Part shown: piece by piece, positions 1-9,806 of the stretch
How the letters are laid out: each line of letters starts with the position of its first letter
How positions within the stretch are numbered: position 1 is the first letter of the stretch
NCBI GenBank assembly: GCA_963971575.1
Contig: OZ020616.1
Span: forward strand, 23,578,713-23,642,712
DNA from: Liopterus haemorrhoidalis
Lineage: Eukaryota > Arthropoda > Insecta > Coleoptera > Dytiscidae
Direction: 5' to 3'
DNA: 64,000 bases
Position numbers and translations under genes: made by a program
The notes under the pieces: model-generated
What the model was told of the DNA's origin: nothing
The model's input: the letters and a program-made list of their open reading frames with translations, nothing else
Database searches by the model: none

Positions 1-2456
1 TTATTAATGATTGACAAAAGCGGTTTGTGGTCGGTTTCTACAACAAATTTTCGACCATATAAAAATTCTCTAAATCTTTCACATCCGAAACAAATAGCTA
101 GCATTTCCTTTTCGATTTGCGCATAATGTTTTTGTACCGCAGTAAGTGCGCGGGACGCGTACGCCACTGGTGCGCCATCTTGTAACAAAACAGCACCAAG
201 TCCGTCCTTGGAGGCGTCTACTGACAAAATTACCGGTTTTTGCATGGAATAGTATTGAAATACAGGGGTTGTACTTAAAATATTTTTCAAATTTTCAAAA
301 CATTTATCATGGCAATCAAGCCATTGGAAGTGTACGTCTTTTTTAATTAATGATCTTAAAGGCGAACTTTTTTCCGCAAGATTGGGAATAAATTTTGATA
401 GATACGTTAATATACCTAAAAAACGTTCTATATCTTTTTTATTTACTGGTTTTTGAAAATTAAGAATCGCACTTATTTTTTTAGAATCGGGGCGAATTCC
501 GGAGCTACTTAGTGTGTGACCCATATATTGTAATTCAACTGCTCTAAATACACATTTATTTTTATTTAATTTTATGTTATATTCTATTATTCTATCTAAT
601 ACTTTCTTTAATCTTTCGTCGTGCTCTTCTTTAGTAGAACCCCATATTAAAATATCGTCGATGTACGTATCGACACCTTCAATGTCATCAAAAATTTGTT
701 TAACGATTCTGTGAAATATTTCAGGTGCGCACGAAATACCGTAAGGCAATCTTAAATATTTGTAACGACCAAAAGGAGTACTAAAAGTAGTTAATTTCGA
801 ACTAAATTCGTCTAGTTTAATTTGATAGAAACCTTGACTTGCGTCGAGCGTACTAAAAAATTTTGCACCTGATAACTTAGCTGTAATTTGATCAAGAGTA
901 GGTAACTGAAAATGTTCCCGTTTGATGGCTAAATTTAAATTTTTGGGATCCAAACAAATTCTTAATGAATCGTCTTTTTTGCGAACAACGACTAAAGAAT
1001 TGACCCATGCTGTCGGCTCGGTGACTTTCTCAACTATTTTTAATTTTTCTAATTTATTTAATACTTCTTTAACTTTATCTTTGATCGCTAGCGGGATTTT
1101 TCGCGGAGCATTAACAACCGGCCTAATTTTCTCATCGACAGTTATATGACACGGTTCAACTTTTACACAGCCTATTCCTGTAAATATACCAGAATAATTT
1201 TTTAAAAAATCAATCTCGTCGATAGCCAAAACTCTTTTTATTAAATTTAGTTGTTGGCACGTTTCAATACCTAAAACTGGTGGAATATTTTTAACATTCA
1301 CAATATAAAAATTTCTTAACTGTAAACTATTTCGAAACTGACATCTCAAAGTTATTTTACCTAATGTGTCAAGTGTCAAACCCGAATATGAAGTTAATCT
1401 AGTATTTGTCACATTTAATAAATTTTTATTAATATTTAGTTTCTTAAATACATCTATAGGAATACAGTTAGCCTGTGCTCCTGTATCGATTTTGAAATTA
1501 ATTAATTCATTATTTATTTTTAGTTGACAAGACCAATGCTTTTGCAATTCATTGTTTTCTAAGGAACCAATGAAAACTTTGTTATTATCATTAATTTCAC
1601 AATCGGAAGTATCACTACTACAGTGCGAATTTTCATCAATGTTATGCATAAATTTATTTTGATTCCGGCAAAGTTTTGCAAAATGATTGAAACCATTACA
1701 TTTATAACACCTTTGCCTAAAAGCGGGGCACTTAAAATTTGCATGAAAAACACCACATTTACCACACTCACGAAGTTCTTCGTTTGGGCTCGGCTTTCTC
1801 CAAGTTTCCTTCGGTTTGAATCGGCTGAAGTTGGCGGACTTGAACGTCCTCTCTGCGACCTTTGATGACGTCGATGGTCTCTGGCGTGGACAAGAAATTG
1901 CATGTAACTGCTGCTCGGTTGCGGCTATTTCCCGCGATTGTTGTCTGGAAATTTCCATGGCCCGGCACATGTTTAGGGCTTTTTCCAAGTCCAAATCACT
2001 TTCGCCAAGTAGTTTTTCGCGTAGTTTACCATCGCGAACACCACAAACTAGGCGATCTTTTATTAAACTGTCCATTAGATCACCGAATTCACAATTTTTA
2101 GCCTTATTTTTTAGATCGGTAACGTATTGATCGATATTTTCGTGTGACTGTTGGTCTCTCACAAAGAACTGATGTCTCACGTAGGTTAAGTTTTTTCGCG
2201 GTTTAAAATAGTTTTCAAATTTATTTAAAAGCGCGTTCACTTTACCTTTTTCAGTTTCACTAAACTCAAAAGTTTGATGAATATCGAAGCACTCTTCTCC
2301 GATATAGTGTAAAAGCACGGCACACTGCGTTGCTTCCGGCTTTTTATTAATTTCACTAGCAATTATATAATTTTCAAATCGCATACGCCACTTGGTCCAG
2401 TTAACTTCCACGTTCCCTTCAAGATTAAGAGGGAGTAACGGCGTTTTATCCGTCAT
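1..2456 (-). CDS. Mag-like LTR retrotransposon Gag-Pol polyprotein, 5' part, open to the window edge
   Basis: Reading the minus strand from the ATG at 2456 gives one uninterrupted frame of about 818 codons that leaves the window at base 1. Gag comes first, with two CCHC zinc knuckles near residues 230-262 (CGKC...H...C, then CYKC...H...C). An aspartic protease follows with DTGA at about residue 324, then reverse transcriptase with YIDD at about 598-601, then the start of RNase H (TDHKPL near 806). The rest of RNase H and the integrase lie outside. Gag and Pol share one frame with no stop or frameshift, and the DTGAQAN protease motif, short LTR and primer site fit the Mag clade of Ty3/gypsy (inference from family traits). 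It replicates through reverse transcription in cytoplasmic particles. It looks potentially functional as far as it can be seen. Confidence 0.9.
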   Translation of the reverse strand, partial: MTDKTPLLPLNLEGNVEVNWTKWRMRFENYIIASEINKKPEATQCAVLLHYIGEECFDIHQTFEFSETEKGKVNALLNKFENYFKPRKNLTYVRHQFFVRDQQSHENIDQYVTDLKNKAKNCEFGDLMDSLIKDRLVCGVRDGKLREKLLGESDLDLEKALNMCRAMEISRQQSREIAATEQQLHAISCPRQRPSTSSKVAERTFKSANFSRFKPKETWRKPSPNEELRECGKCGVFHANFKCPAFRQRCYKCNGFNHFAKLCRNQNKFMHNIDENSHCSSDTSDCEINDNNKVFIGSLENNELQKHWSCQLKINNELINFKIDTGAQANCIPIDVFKKLNINKNLLNVTNTRLTSYSGLTLDTLGKITLRCQFRNSLQLRNFYIVNVKNIPPVLGIETCQQLNLIKRVLAIDEIDFLKNYSGIFTGIGCVKVEPCHITVDEKIRPVVNAPRKIPLAIKDKVKEVLNKLEKLKIVEKVTEPTAWVNSLVVVRKKDDSLRICLDPKNLNLAIKREHFQLPTLDQITAKLSGAKFFSTLDASQGFYQIKLDEFSSKLTTFSTPFGRYKYLRLPYGISCAPEIFHRIVKQIFDDIEGVDTYIDDILIWGSTKEEHDERLKKVLDRIIEYNIKLNKNKCVFRAVELQYMGHTLSSSGIRPDSKKISAILNFQKPVNKKDIERFLGILTYLSKFIPNLAEKSSPLRSLIKKDVHFQWLDCHDKCFENLKNILSTTPVFQYYSMQKPVILSVDASKDGLGAVLLQDGAPVAYASRALTAVQKHYAQIEKEMLAICFGCERFREFLYGRKFVVETDHKPLLSIIN

Positions 2457-2504
2457 TATTTACTATTTTAAATTAATTATCGTTAATTATTTGATTTTTA
2501 TTAA

Positions 2505-2517
2505 CCTGACTGCGCCA
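2505..2517 (-). other. Primer binding site of the Mag-like element
   Basis: On the minus strand the sequence TGGCGCAGTCAGG lies directly after the 5' LTR end. It matches the TGGCGCAGTC type of primer site that pairs with the 3' end of tRNA-Ser in several Ty3/gypsy elements. The position between LTR and gag is right for a PBS; the tRNA assignment is from memory and less sure. Confidence 0.6.
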
Positions 2518-2644
2518 TGTAACATGTAATAGGTTACGTAAATGATACACATGTATACTGCTTGATAGTTCTTTATTGACTGCCTATGATGTGGTCTAGG
2601 CTCGTCTGTCTAGGTCCGTACCTTTATCTTGTACATACATTACA
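2518..2644 (-). repeat. 5' LTR of the Mag-like element (127 bp)
   Basis: A short segment bounded by TGTAA at one end and TTACA at the other, next to the PBS and followed by Helitron coding sequence. Short LTRs are typical of Mag-clade elements. The partner LTR is outside the window, so the boundary rests on the terminal inverted TG/CA, the PBS and the abrupt start of helicase coding at 2645. Confidence 0.65.
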
Positions 2645-3202
2645 GACACTTTACTCAAATCATTCGAAGGGGTAGAAATGGAATATAGTTCTGTGGACTC
2701 AGTGGTGCGAACGGATAACGCGGTCCTCTACCCCGTGGAGTTCCCTAACACCCTCAACCCTTCTGGCTTACCAGCCCACAAGCTTTTACTCAAGGTGGGG
2801 GCTCCAGTGATGTTGCTTCGGAACCTCAACCCACCCAAACTCTGCAACGGCACCAGGCTGCAAGTAAAGGCACTCCATAGGAACGTCATCGAGGCCACAG
2901 TGTTCACCGGCTGTGCACGGGGGAAATCGGTATTCATACCACGCATACCACTCATACCATCAGACTATTCCTTCGAGTTCAAGAGGCTGCAGTTCCCTCT
3001 CAAAGTCTGCTTTGCTATGACTATCAATAAATCCCAGGGGCAGTCGATGAAGGTGGCAGGGATTGACTTGAGGGAGGTCTGCTTCTCACATGGACAATTC
3101 TACGTAGCCTGCTCCAGAGTGAGCTCACCTAGCAGCCTGGTGATCCTAGCACCTCAGGGGAGAATCACCCATGTGGTCTACAAAGAGGTCCTTAAGTATT
3201 GA
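2645..3202 (+). pseudogene. Helitron Rep/helicase, C-terminal fragment
   Basis: Frame open from 2645 (first ATG 2678) to a stop at 3202. It encodes the end of a Pif1-like helicase: GAPVMLLRNL with CNGTRL, then FAMTINKSQGQS, then FYVACSRV, in the order seen at the C-terminus of Helitron RepHel proteins. RepHel nicks and unwinds DNA for rolling-circle transposition. The reading frame is coherent right up to 2645, where the Mag-like LTR begins, so the gene was cut by that insertion; Rep and the upstream helicase motifs, if still present, lie beyond the retrotransposon, outside the window. Coding after 2678 is intact. A host Pif1 gene is unlikely because a Helitron-type terminus lies about 0.5 kb downstream. 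Confidence 0.85.
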
Positions 3203-3717
3203 CAAAAAGGTCGTTAGTATTTTGGTGTCTTTTGTTTTCTTTCTTTCGAAAATCTTTGTTATAGTTCGAAATTCACTTCATCGTATTTCTGCATCAACAC
3301 GATTTGCTTTATTCAAATTATATTTACTTTTTCAGCACCTTCGTGCGGAACACAAAGTTGTTTAAGATTGTTTTTAAATAACAAATATCTATAAAATTAG
3401 AATCCTATGTATAAAAATGACTAAAAATAGCATCTAAAATTTCAAATTAAAGACAATTGCAACTTGAACATGAACGTAGTGTTGGTCATGTCATTCGAAC
3501 CGTAACTTTTAATAATTGCAGGATGTTGGCAGACATGGGGTAGTTGGGCTAAACTTAAATTGTTCATTGTTCATTAGTAAAATGTTTTTTTCACGGATTC
3601 CTGAATATATCTTAGGACAGATGAGATATCAACTAGGTTTTTGCTTACAAAGGTTACCCATACACAATTTTAAAAACAGGTCAATATACCGTAGCGAAGC
3701 ACGGGTTTTCAGCTAGT
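2645..3717 (+). mobile_element. Helitron, 3' part with terminus
   Basis: Helicase C-terminus, about 490 bp of AT-rich 3' sequence without a credible gene, then a Helitron-type 3' end: a short GC hairpin with the ACCGTAGCGAAGCACGGG motif at 3688-3705, followed by CTAG at 3713-3716 and a T at 3717. Helitrons end in CTRR a few bases after a hairpin and insert between A and T. The 5' part is separated by the Mag-like element and not visible. Confidence 0.8.
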
Positions 3718-3743
3718 TAAATATATAATTTATTTTTGTATTT

Positions 3744-3975
3744 GAGGCGCTAACATGGAAAAGTCTAAAAAAATCGATTTTTTGTTTTTCATCGAATATA
3801 TATTACTCCACTTGCCAATGGCGTGGAAAGAGAAGTCAACGAGTAGCATAGATTAATAATTAATCTGACTTACTCCTCTTTTCATGCTATTGACAAGTAC
3901 TGCGTTTACCATCTTTTCTATAAAAATACGAAAAATCGATTTTTTTACGTAATACCTTTTCCATATCAGCGCCTC
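3744..3975. mobile_element. Palindromic foldback MITE (232 bp)
   Basis: The ends are inverted copies starting GAGGCGCT and ending AGCGCCTC, and complementarity continues inward (AAAATCGATTTT blocks, then ACTTG/CAAGT arms) so almost the whole element folds on itself. It is flanked by ATTT at 3740-3743 and 3976-3979, a likely target-site duplication. There is no ORF. It is a non-autonomous DNA element of uncertain superfamily. Confidence 0.75.
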
Positions 3976-3979
3976 ATTT

Positions 3980-5060
3980 GTAGGCTAAGAAAATATTTTG
4001 TATTGTATAAATTTTGTTTCGCTACATTTGTAATTTTATGATAATAAATAAACAAAGAAAAAAAAAACAATTTTAAAAACTGCATCTTTTATTTTAAATA
4101 CTAAATGCATTTTATTCAACAGAATATACTTTTAAATTAATAATTGAATGCTGTTGAAATAAAGGTAAGTTTGTTTTTGATATAAAAACTATTACTATTA
4201 AATTAAGATGTTTACTCTTTTATTTTAAAATTCTTGTTATTTAAAACAAAAACAAATATTTTCAATTCAAAAATACTGCTTTTGATTTTTCAACATTACA
4301 TACCTTTGGAATAAAATTATTTACTTTTAAGTCGTAATCCGTTTTGTTATTGATTTAAAAGTGATTTACCTAAAAATTATATTGAAAGTAAAATATCTGT
4401 CAAAAGTACGTCTACTTTTAAATTACAAAGGATGTCGACGCATTTTTAAAAGTAAAACTTTTAAATTTACCTGCAATTTCATCGATTTTAAAGCAAAATT
4501 TTTGAATGAATTTCTCGGGCTACCAATGCATGAACTGGATCGTATGAATCCTAGTAGAAGATGTGAATTTTCGTTTTATTTGAATATTTCAGGTTCCAAT
4601 GTTCCAAAATGAGGTTATGTCGACTCGAGAAGAAAAACGTCTGCCAATATGAGTATTTCCAACATTTATATACTAGCAATAGATGAGTATAAATAACTTT
4701 TAAACCCAACGAAAGAAGGCTACAATAGATTTTACATGTCAGAAAATGTGCTCAAAACAAATTAAAGTCTTACATATTATTTCTCAGCAAATATCCCTTC
4801 AACTTCAATAATAATGCGTTACAACACTACATAACTGTTCTATAAACCAAATATTTATTGATTTTCTATAAAGTATATACACAAATTGCCGATTGAATCG
4901 GATACATGTTCACTGCTCAAAAGTCTGGCCCGAAAGAAGAAGGAATTCAAAATGGCCCCTTCCTTTATTATGAGAAGAAGGTGTAAAATCAATCTTTTTA
5001 ACGTATAAAAGTTCAAAATGGTTATTAGAAGAAACGAAATATTACACGTTTATTTATACA
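3980..5060. other. AT-rich stretch with no recognisable gene
   Basis: About 1.1 kb of AT-rich sequence with homopolymer runs. The only ORF of note (4361-4612, 83 codons) has no recognisable domain and a composition typical of chance ORFs in AT-rich DNA. No terminal repeat, LTR or RNA gene was recognised. Confidence 0.5.
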
Positions 5061-5064
5061 ATAC

Positions 5065-5350
5065 TGTGGGATTATATTGTCTGCAAGATTCTAAATGAAG
5101 TAAACCAGTGTTAGAGATTTAAACTGTTAAAATATATTTTATTGAGCCATGTAAAATTTTTTGACAACTCGAAAAACAATTGAAAAACAACTGAAGCCAT
5201 AGCATGCTGTCTATGGCGTAGGCAAGGTATGAGGTGGCTGTGTCTGTGTCCAAACAAATAATGATAAAAATTAATACAGAAAATTGTTTACAACAAGAGT
5301 AATTCGACTATTTTGAAATATTAAAAATTATTGGACCAACAGCCGCCACA
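5065..5350 (-). repeat. 3' LTR of element 2
   Basis: 286 bp, starts TGTGGG and ends CCACA on the plus strand. Lies at the 3' end of the minus-strand pol frame, next to the polypurine tract. Differs from the other LTR at one visible base. Confidence 0.93.
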
Positions 5351-5547
5351 TCACCCCCTGGCTAGAATTTTGCATTATTTGTGTAATAAATATATGATAA
5401 AATTCGAAAGAAAACTAAAAATATTAACATACAATATATGGAATAGATAAAGTGGAAGAAAAAATCTAGTAATGCTAAATGAAAACTGATAGGGCTCATT
5501 TAACAATACTTGATTTAGTCTGTGTGTATGATGGGAGGGCACTGGAA

Positions 5548-8500
5548 CTAAGAGTGACCAGACTGGAAGAAATCTGGAAAATGGACTCTTCTCCCTGAGC
5601 GTGTAATGCGAGGTGCGATTGAGTCCGGTGTCTGGGCCTCTGGTGGTTTTGGGGTCTTCTCCATGGATGCTGGTACTGTTTTGGTTTGACATACATCTTC
5701 GTCCGCAAAAATATACGCCGGTTTTAAACGGTCAATGGACACCCTGACGTCTTTGCCGTGAATATGGACAACAAACGTCTTGGCGTCACGGTGTACGACT
5801 TGGTAGGGTCCGTCGTAAGGGTTTTGTAGGCAATGTCCGGGGGCGTCGTGTCGAACGAAGACGTGTTCGGTTGTTGCCAGATCTTTGAAAACGAATGTTC
5901 GTTTTACGCCATGTGATCTTCCACCTTTGGGCTGAAGGTGCTGGAAATGACGGCGTAGCGTCTGCACGAGCTCTGGTTCATCTTGTATAGGGGGCGTCGT
6001 GGCGGACAAGAACTCGCCGGGGAGGCGTAATGGTTCGCCGTATACCATCTCAGCCGCTGTTGCACCAAGGTCCTCTCGCCAGGCTGCTCGGATTCCGAGG
6101 AGAACTGCCGGGAGTATTTCTGTCCACCTCTCTGTTTGGTGGCATTTTATGGCAGCTTTTAATTGCCGGTGGAGTCGCTCAACCATACCATTCGCTTGTG
6201 GGTGATATGCAGTTGTTCTTAAGTGTTTGGAGCCTGTCAAATCACAGAGTGCTTTGAATAAACGCGACTCGAATTGGCGTCCTTGATCGGTGGTGATTCG
6301 AAGTGGTGTGCCAAATCGAGAGATCCATCCTGCGTAGAAAGCACGGGCGACGGTGGCTGCTTCTTGGTCTTCCATCGGAAATGCTTCAGGCCAACGAATG
6401 AATCGGTCGACACACGTTAAGCAGTATCGGTAGCCTTCAGAGATGGGCATGATGACGATGTCGATGTGGACATGCTCGAAACGTTTGGAAGGCGTATTGA
6501 AGCTGCTTAGGGGTGCAGATACATGTCGACTTGTTTTTGCACGTTGACATTGGATGCATGCGCGCGCCATCTTGGTGATGTCTGATTTGATTTTTGGCCA
6601 CACGAATCGTTGAGTGGCGAGACGGATGGTCGACTTGATGCCTGGGTGTGACAGCTGGTGAACCGAATTGAAAGCGGCACGCCGGAATGCTGCAGTGATA
6701 AAGGGTCTTGCTCTCGCCGTGGAGACGTCGCAGTACACTTCAGTGTCGCTTCCAGGGAGTGCGACTTTCTTCAGCTGTAATCCGGTCTCGTTGTGGAGAA
6801 ATTCTTGCAGCTCTTCGTCGGTTTCTTGTGATCTTGCAAGTTCTTTGTAGTCAAGAGTCAAAGTAACCTCTTCTATCCTAGATAGGGCATCGGCAACGAT
6901 GTTATCTTGGCCAGATATGTGTTGGATATCAGTTGTGAACTGTCCAATAAAATCCAGATGACGGAATTGCCTGGGTGTGCATTTTTCGAGCTTTTGACGG
7001 AAAGCGAAGGTAATCGGTTTGTGATCGGTGAAGATTGTAAAATTCCTTGCTTCCACCATGTACCTAAAATGTTTGACAGCCATATAGATGGCTAATAGTT
7101 CTCGGTCATATGCAGAGTACTTATTTTGTGCTGGACTCAGTTTCTTGGAGAAGAAAGCTAGTGGTTCCCACGAATTGTCAACGAGTTGCTGTAAAACTGC
7201 GCCAACAGATGTGTCTGATGCATCACATTCGATGGCGAGCGAGGCGTCAAGCTTTGGGTGCGCCAGAAGGGTCGCGTGTGCCAGACTTTCTTTGCAGGTC
7301 TCGAAAGCTGTTGTGGTTTCTTCTGTCCAAGTAACTATGTCTTTGCCCTTTATTTTGCCGTGCAGCAATGCATTTAACGGTGACTGTATCTTGGCGGCTC
7401 TCGGAATAAATCTTCTATAAAAATTTACCATACCGAGGAACTGCCTTAGTTGCTTCGCTGTCTTTGGCCTGGTGAAATTCAAAATGGCGTCGACTTTGTG
7501 CTGTTGTGGGCGTGATCCGTCTCTTGATATATGGTATCCCAAGAACTGCACTTCGGATTGTCCGAAAATGCAGTTCGAAGGATTTGTCACAATTCCATAA
7601 CTCTTCAGTCTTTCGAATAGTATACGGAGATGTTCAGCATGCTGTTGTTCGTCCTCGGATGCAACCAACAGGTCGTCAATGTAGGCATACACAAAGTCGA
7701 TACCTCTAAGGACTTCGTCTATGAAGCGTTGAAAAGTTTGTCCCGCGTTGCACAAACCAAACGTCATATATGGGAATTCGAAGAGCCCAAACGGCGTGGT
7801 GATTGCCGTTTTCGGAATGTCTTCTTCGGCGACAGGTATTTGGTTGTACGCTCGGACCAAGTCAATTGTAGAAAAAATTTTCTTGTCTCGAAGCGTTTGC
7901 GCAAAATCTTCGATATGCGGGACTGGATAACGATCTGGGACTGTTCTCGCATTAAGAGCGCGATAATCACCGCACGGTCGCCATTCATCCGTTTTCTTTG
8001 AGACGAGGTGCAGTGGTGATGACCAGGGACTTGAAGAAGGTCGAGCGAGTCCTAATCGGAGCATGTTCTCAAACTCCTTTTTGGCCGCAACTAATTTATC
8101 AGGAGCGAGACGACGAGGTTTACTTGCGGTGGGAGGCCCGGGAGTCGTTTTGATGTAGTGCCGCGTATTGTGCTTCGGAAGGTTGCAAGTACCGATAGGA
8201 CGAGTTATTTCCGGGAATTCTTGGAAGATTGCATGAAAAATAGAGTTTCCGCGAACGGTTTTTATTGAAGGAGTATCACAATCCGCTGTTTTTCCTATTG
8301 CAATCATGTTCGTTCTCTGGTCAAGTAAACGGCCATTTTTGATGTCGACCAAAAGATCAAAATGAGCCAGAAAATCAACGCCAATGATGGGGCGACTCAC
8401 ATCCGCGACTACAAATCGCCATGTAAATTCCCGTCTCAGTCCTAGGTTAAGTGTGAGGATTACGATCCCATATGTGGCGATCACAGTACCGTTTGCCGCG

Positions 8501-8706
8501 GAAAGTTCGTATTCAGACTTCTCACGCGGTCCACGAAAAAACTTCCTACGATACACACATAAGTCGGCGCCGGTGTCAATGAGATATTGAATTTTGGTGT
8601 CCCGGTCCGTAACAAAGAGGCGACGCGTCGTTGGGCCGATGTCACTAGCCGCCGTTAGCGACTGCCCGCGGCGTTTTCCGACTGAAAAGCGCAGGGCGGA
8701 ACACAC
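5548..8706 (-). CDS. Pol polyprotein of element 2 (protease, RT, RNase H, integrase)
   Basis: An uninterrupted 1052-aa frame. Protease DTGAD at residue 44; reverse transcriptase with the YIDD catalytic box at 342-345 and the LTR-element [11 protein letters not shown] motif upstream; RNase H with [10 protein letters not shown] and the ADALSR end; integrase with an HHCC zinc finger (H...H...CIQC, around 680-720), the DDE core ([13 protein letters not shown], then E in MVERLHRQL) and a C-terminal region ending RLKPAYIF. It copies element RNA into DNA and inserts it. It overlaps the gag frame by 52 bp in the -1 frame, so the listed start (not an ATG) is only a frame boundary and expression probably needs a -1 ribosomal frameshift. 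No lesion was seen. Confidence 0.93.
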   Translation of the reverse strand: MCSALRFSVGKRRGQSLTAASDIGPTTRRLFVTDRDTKIQYLIDTGADLCVYRRKFFRGPREKSEYELSAANGTVIATYGIVILTLNLGLRREFTWRFVVADVSRPIIGVDFLAHFDLLVDIKNGRLLDQRTNMIAIGKTADCDTPSIKTVRGNSIFHAIFQEFPEITRPIGTCNLPKHNTRHYIKTTPGPPTASKPRRLAPDKLVAAKKEFENMLRLGLARPSSSPWSSPLHLVSKKTDEWRPCGDYRALNARTVPDRYPVPHIEDFAQTLRDKKIFSTIDLVRAYNQIPVAEEDIPKTAITTPFGLFEFPYMTFGLCNAGQTFQRFIDEVLRGIDFVYAYIDDLLVASEDEQQHAEHLRILFERLKSYGIVTNPSNCIFGQSEVQFLGYHISRDGSRPQQHKVDAILNFTRPKTAKQLRQFLGMVNFYRRFIPRAAKIQSPLNALLHGKIKGKDIVTWTEETTTAFETCKESLAHATLLAHPKLDASLAIECDASDTSVGAVLQQLVDNSWEPLAFFSKKLSPAQNKYSAYDRELLAIYMAVKHFRYMVEARNFTIFTDHKPITFAFRQKLEKCTPRQFRHLDFIGQFTTDIQHISGQDNIVADALSRIEEVTLTLDYKELARSQETDEELQEFLHNETGLQLKKVALPGSDTEVYCDVSTARARPFITAAFRRAAFNSVHQLSHPGIKSTIRLATQRFVWPKIKSDITKMARACIQCQRAKTSRHVSAPLSSFNTPSKRFEHVHIDIVIMPISEGYRYCLTCVDRFIRWPEAFPMEDQEAATVARAFYAGWISRFGTPLRITTDQGRQFESRLFKALCDLTGSKHLRTTAYHPQANGMVERLHRQLKAAIKCHQTERWTEILPAVLLGIRAAWREDLGATAAEMVYGEPLRLPGEFLSATTPPIQDEPELVQTLRRHFQHLQPKGGRSHGVKRTFVFKDLATTEHVFVRHDAPGHCLQNPYDGPYQVVHRDAKTFVVHIHGKDVRVSIDRLKPAYIFADEDVCQTKTVPASMEKTPKPPEAQTPDSIAPRITRSGRRVHFPDFFQSGHS

Positions 8707-8942
8707 TTCTTGGCGTCAACGTCGTATTTCCAGTGGTACCAACAAAACTTACGGCCGTGACTTCTCGAACGTTGGCGTCGTCTGAACCTGTCTCGATTCC
8801 GCGGTCTGTCCGCGCGACTTGAAGATGGCTGGTTTAGCGCCGCGGCGATCTCTTGTCGGAGATCATGGCGAAGAGCAGATGTGATCTCTTGTCGCAATGA
8901 CACACTCAACTCGGCAATTTTAGTGCACAAATAATCTGACAT
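8655..8942 (-). CDS. Truncated Gag of element 2 (C-terminal 95 residues)
   Basis: A short frame with an arginine-rich stretch ([16 protein letters not shown]) and a C-x2-H-x9-C-x3-C motif (CWYH...KKCVPPC), the CHCC type known from CsRn1-clade Gag. The related Gag at 42994-43803 is 269 residues, so about 170 N-terminal residues, including the capsid region, are missing. The start chosen is the ATG at 8942. Its end overlaps pol. The product could bind nucleic acid but is unlikely to form particles alone, so element 2 would need Gag from another copy. Confidence 0.8.
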   Translation of the reverse strand: MSDYLCTKIAELSVSLRQEITSALRHDLRQEIAAALNQPSSSRADRPRNRDRFRRRQRSRSHGRKFCWYHWKYDVDAKKCVPPCAFQSENAAGSR

Positions 8943-9130
8943 TTTGAGTCAATTCGCAGCACTTTGCTTTAAACGCACGGTTCAGTTTATTAAAAATACT
9001 TTTGGCACTGCAAAGTTTTACTACCACTGATGTATCTTGTCACCAACACTCGACACAAACACTGAATTAACACTATTTTTTAAATTCAAAAAAAAAAATT
9101 GCAGATAGTTCACCACATTAAATATTAAAG
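8943..9130 (-). other. Leader of element 2, no gene
   Basis: Noncoding stretch between the PBS and the short gag, with a homopolymer A run. In element 3 the equivalent leader is only about 35 bp and full-length gag follows, so a gag-sized block seems to have been lost or replaced here. Confidence 0.6.
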
Positions 9131-9148
9131 ATCACGTCGGGGTCACCA
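9131..9148 (-). other. Primer binding site complementary to tRNA-Trp
   Basis: The plus strand reads ATCACGTCGGGGTCACCA, which equals the 3' end of animal tRNA-Trp including CCA. On the element strand it is therefore a perfect 18-nt primer site, 3 nt after the 5' LTR. The same site occurs in element 3. Use of tRNA-Trp is a known trait of the CsRn1 clade. Confidence 0.88.
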
Positions 9149-9151
9149 ATA

Positions 9152-9437
9152 TGTGGGATTATATTGTCTGCAAGATTCTAAATGAAGTAAACCAGTGTTA
9201 GAGATTTAAACTGGTAAAATATATTTTATTGAGCCATGTAAAATTTTTTGACAACTCGAAAAACAATTGAAAAACAACTGAAGCCATAGCATGCTGTCTA
9301 TGGCGTAGGCAAGGTATGAGGTGGCTGTGTCTGTGTCCAAACAAATAATGATAAAAATTAATACAGAAAATTGTTTACAACAAGAGTAATTCGACTATTT
9401 TGAAATATTAAAAATTATTGGACCAACAGCCGCCACA
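9152..9437 (-). repeat. 5' LTR of element 2
   Basis: 286 bp, almost identical to 5065-5350, followed by the ATAC target duplication at 9438-9441. As the 5' LTR of a minus-strand element it should carry the promoter that reads leftwards. Confidence 0.93.
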
Positions 9438-9441
9438 ATAC

Positions 9442-9806
9442 AATACAATACATTATACATACAACAATACATTAATGCGGAATGAGTCATAAAAGGTAAA
9501 AATAATAAAATGATAAATAGTTTAAACTTGAATGAAACTCTTTTAACAGATGAATGTTTACCTAATGGTTGAAGAGCTAAATTCCTATTTTGTAAATAGT
9601 TTAAAATAACTTAACGAAGGTATAAATATTCCGTACTCTGATGAGAACTATGTAAATAGTATTAAAAGTATCACACCTTGCAATTAATTTTATCTAAAAA
9701 AGTAACTTAAGATGAATTATTAGATATTATTAAAAACATACCGAGTAAAAATTATCATAATTTTATAGACAACAATATATTATTAAATGTATTTGATTTT
9801 ATAGAT
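9442..9806 (+). pseudogene. LINE A, left part (RT linker region)
   Basis: The plus strand from about 9563 carries decayed LINE coding: EELNSYFVNS, later LLDIIKNIPS and FDFID, the region between endonuclease and RT. Coding stops at 9806, where the solo LTR begins, and resumes at 22209 with DTLLKIINYS in continuing sense. Several stops make it a pseudogene. The first 100 bp hold no recognisable coding. Jockey/CR1-type LINE; clade not fixed. Confidence 0.75.

Larger units (their letters stand above)
5065..9437 (-). mobile_element. Element 2: CsRn1-clade Ty3/gypsy LTR retrotransposon, gag-truncated
   Basis: Two 286-bp LTRs (5065-5350 and 9152-9437) differ at one visible base (T/G in the CTGTTAAAA/CTGGTAAAA stretch). 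The element is flanked by ATAC at 5061-5064 and 9438-9441. A tRNA-Trp primer site, an intact protease-RT-RNaseH-integrase frame and a polypurine tract (minus-strand CCAGGGGGTGA beside 5350) are present. Gag is reduced to its last 95 residues. CsRn1-clade membership rests on the tRNA-Trp PBS and the CHCC Gag motif. A young insertion. Confidence 0.92.

Noticed and set aside
1559..2130. Overlapping short ORFs on both strands
   Set aside because: They are shadows of the Mag-like gag-pol frame, which covers the whole region without a stop.
2728..2955. Minus-strand ORF inside the Helitron helicase
   Set aside because: Antisense shadow of a clear helicase frame.
9131..9148. A tRNA-Trp gene fragment
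   Set aside because: Only the last 18 bases with CCA are present, positioned between LTR and gag. CCA is not encoded in animal tRNA genes, so this is a primer site.
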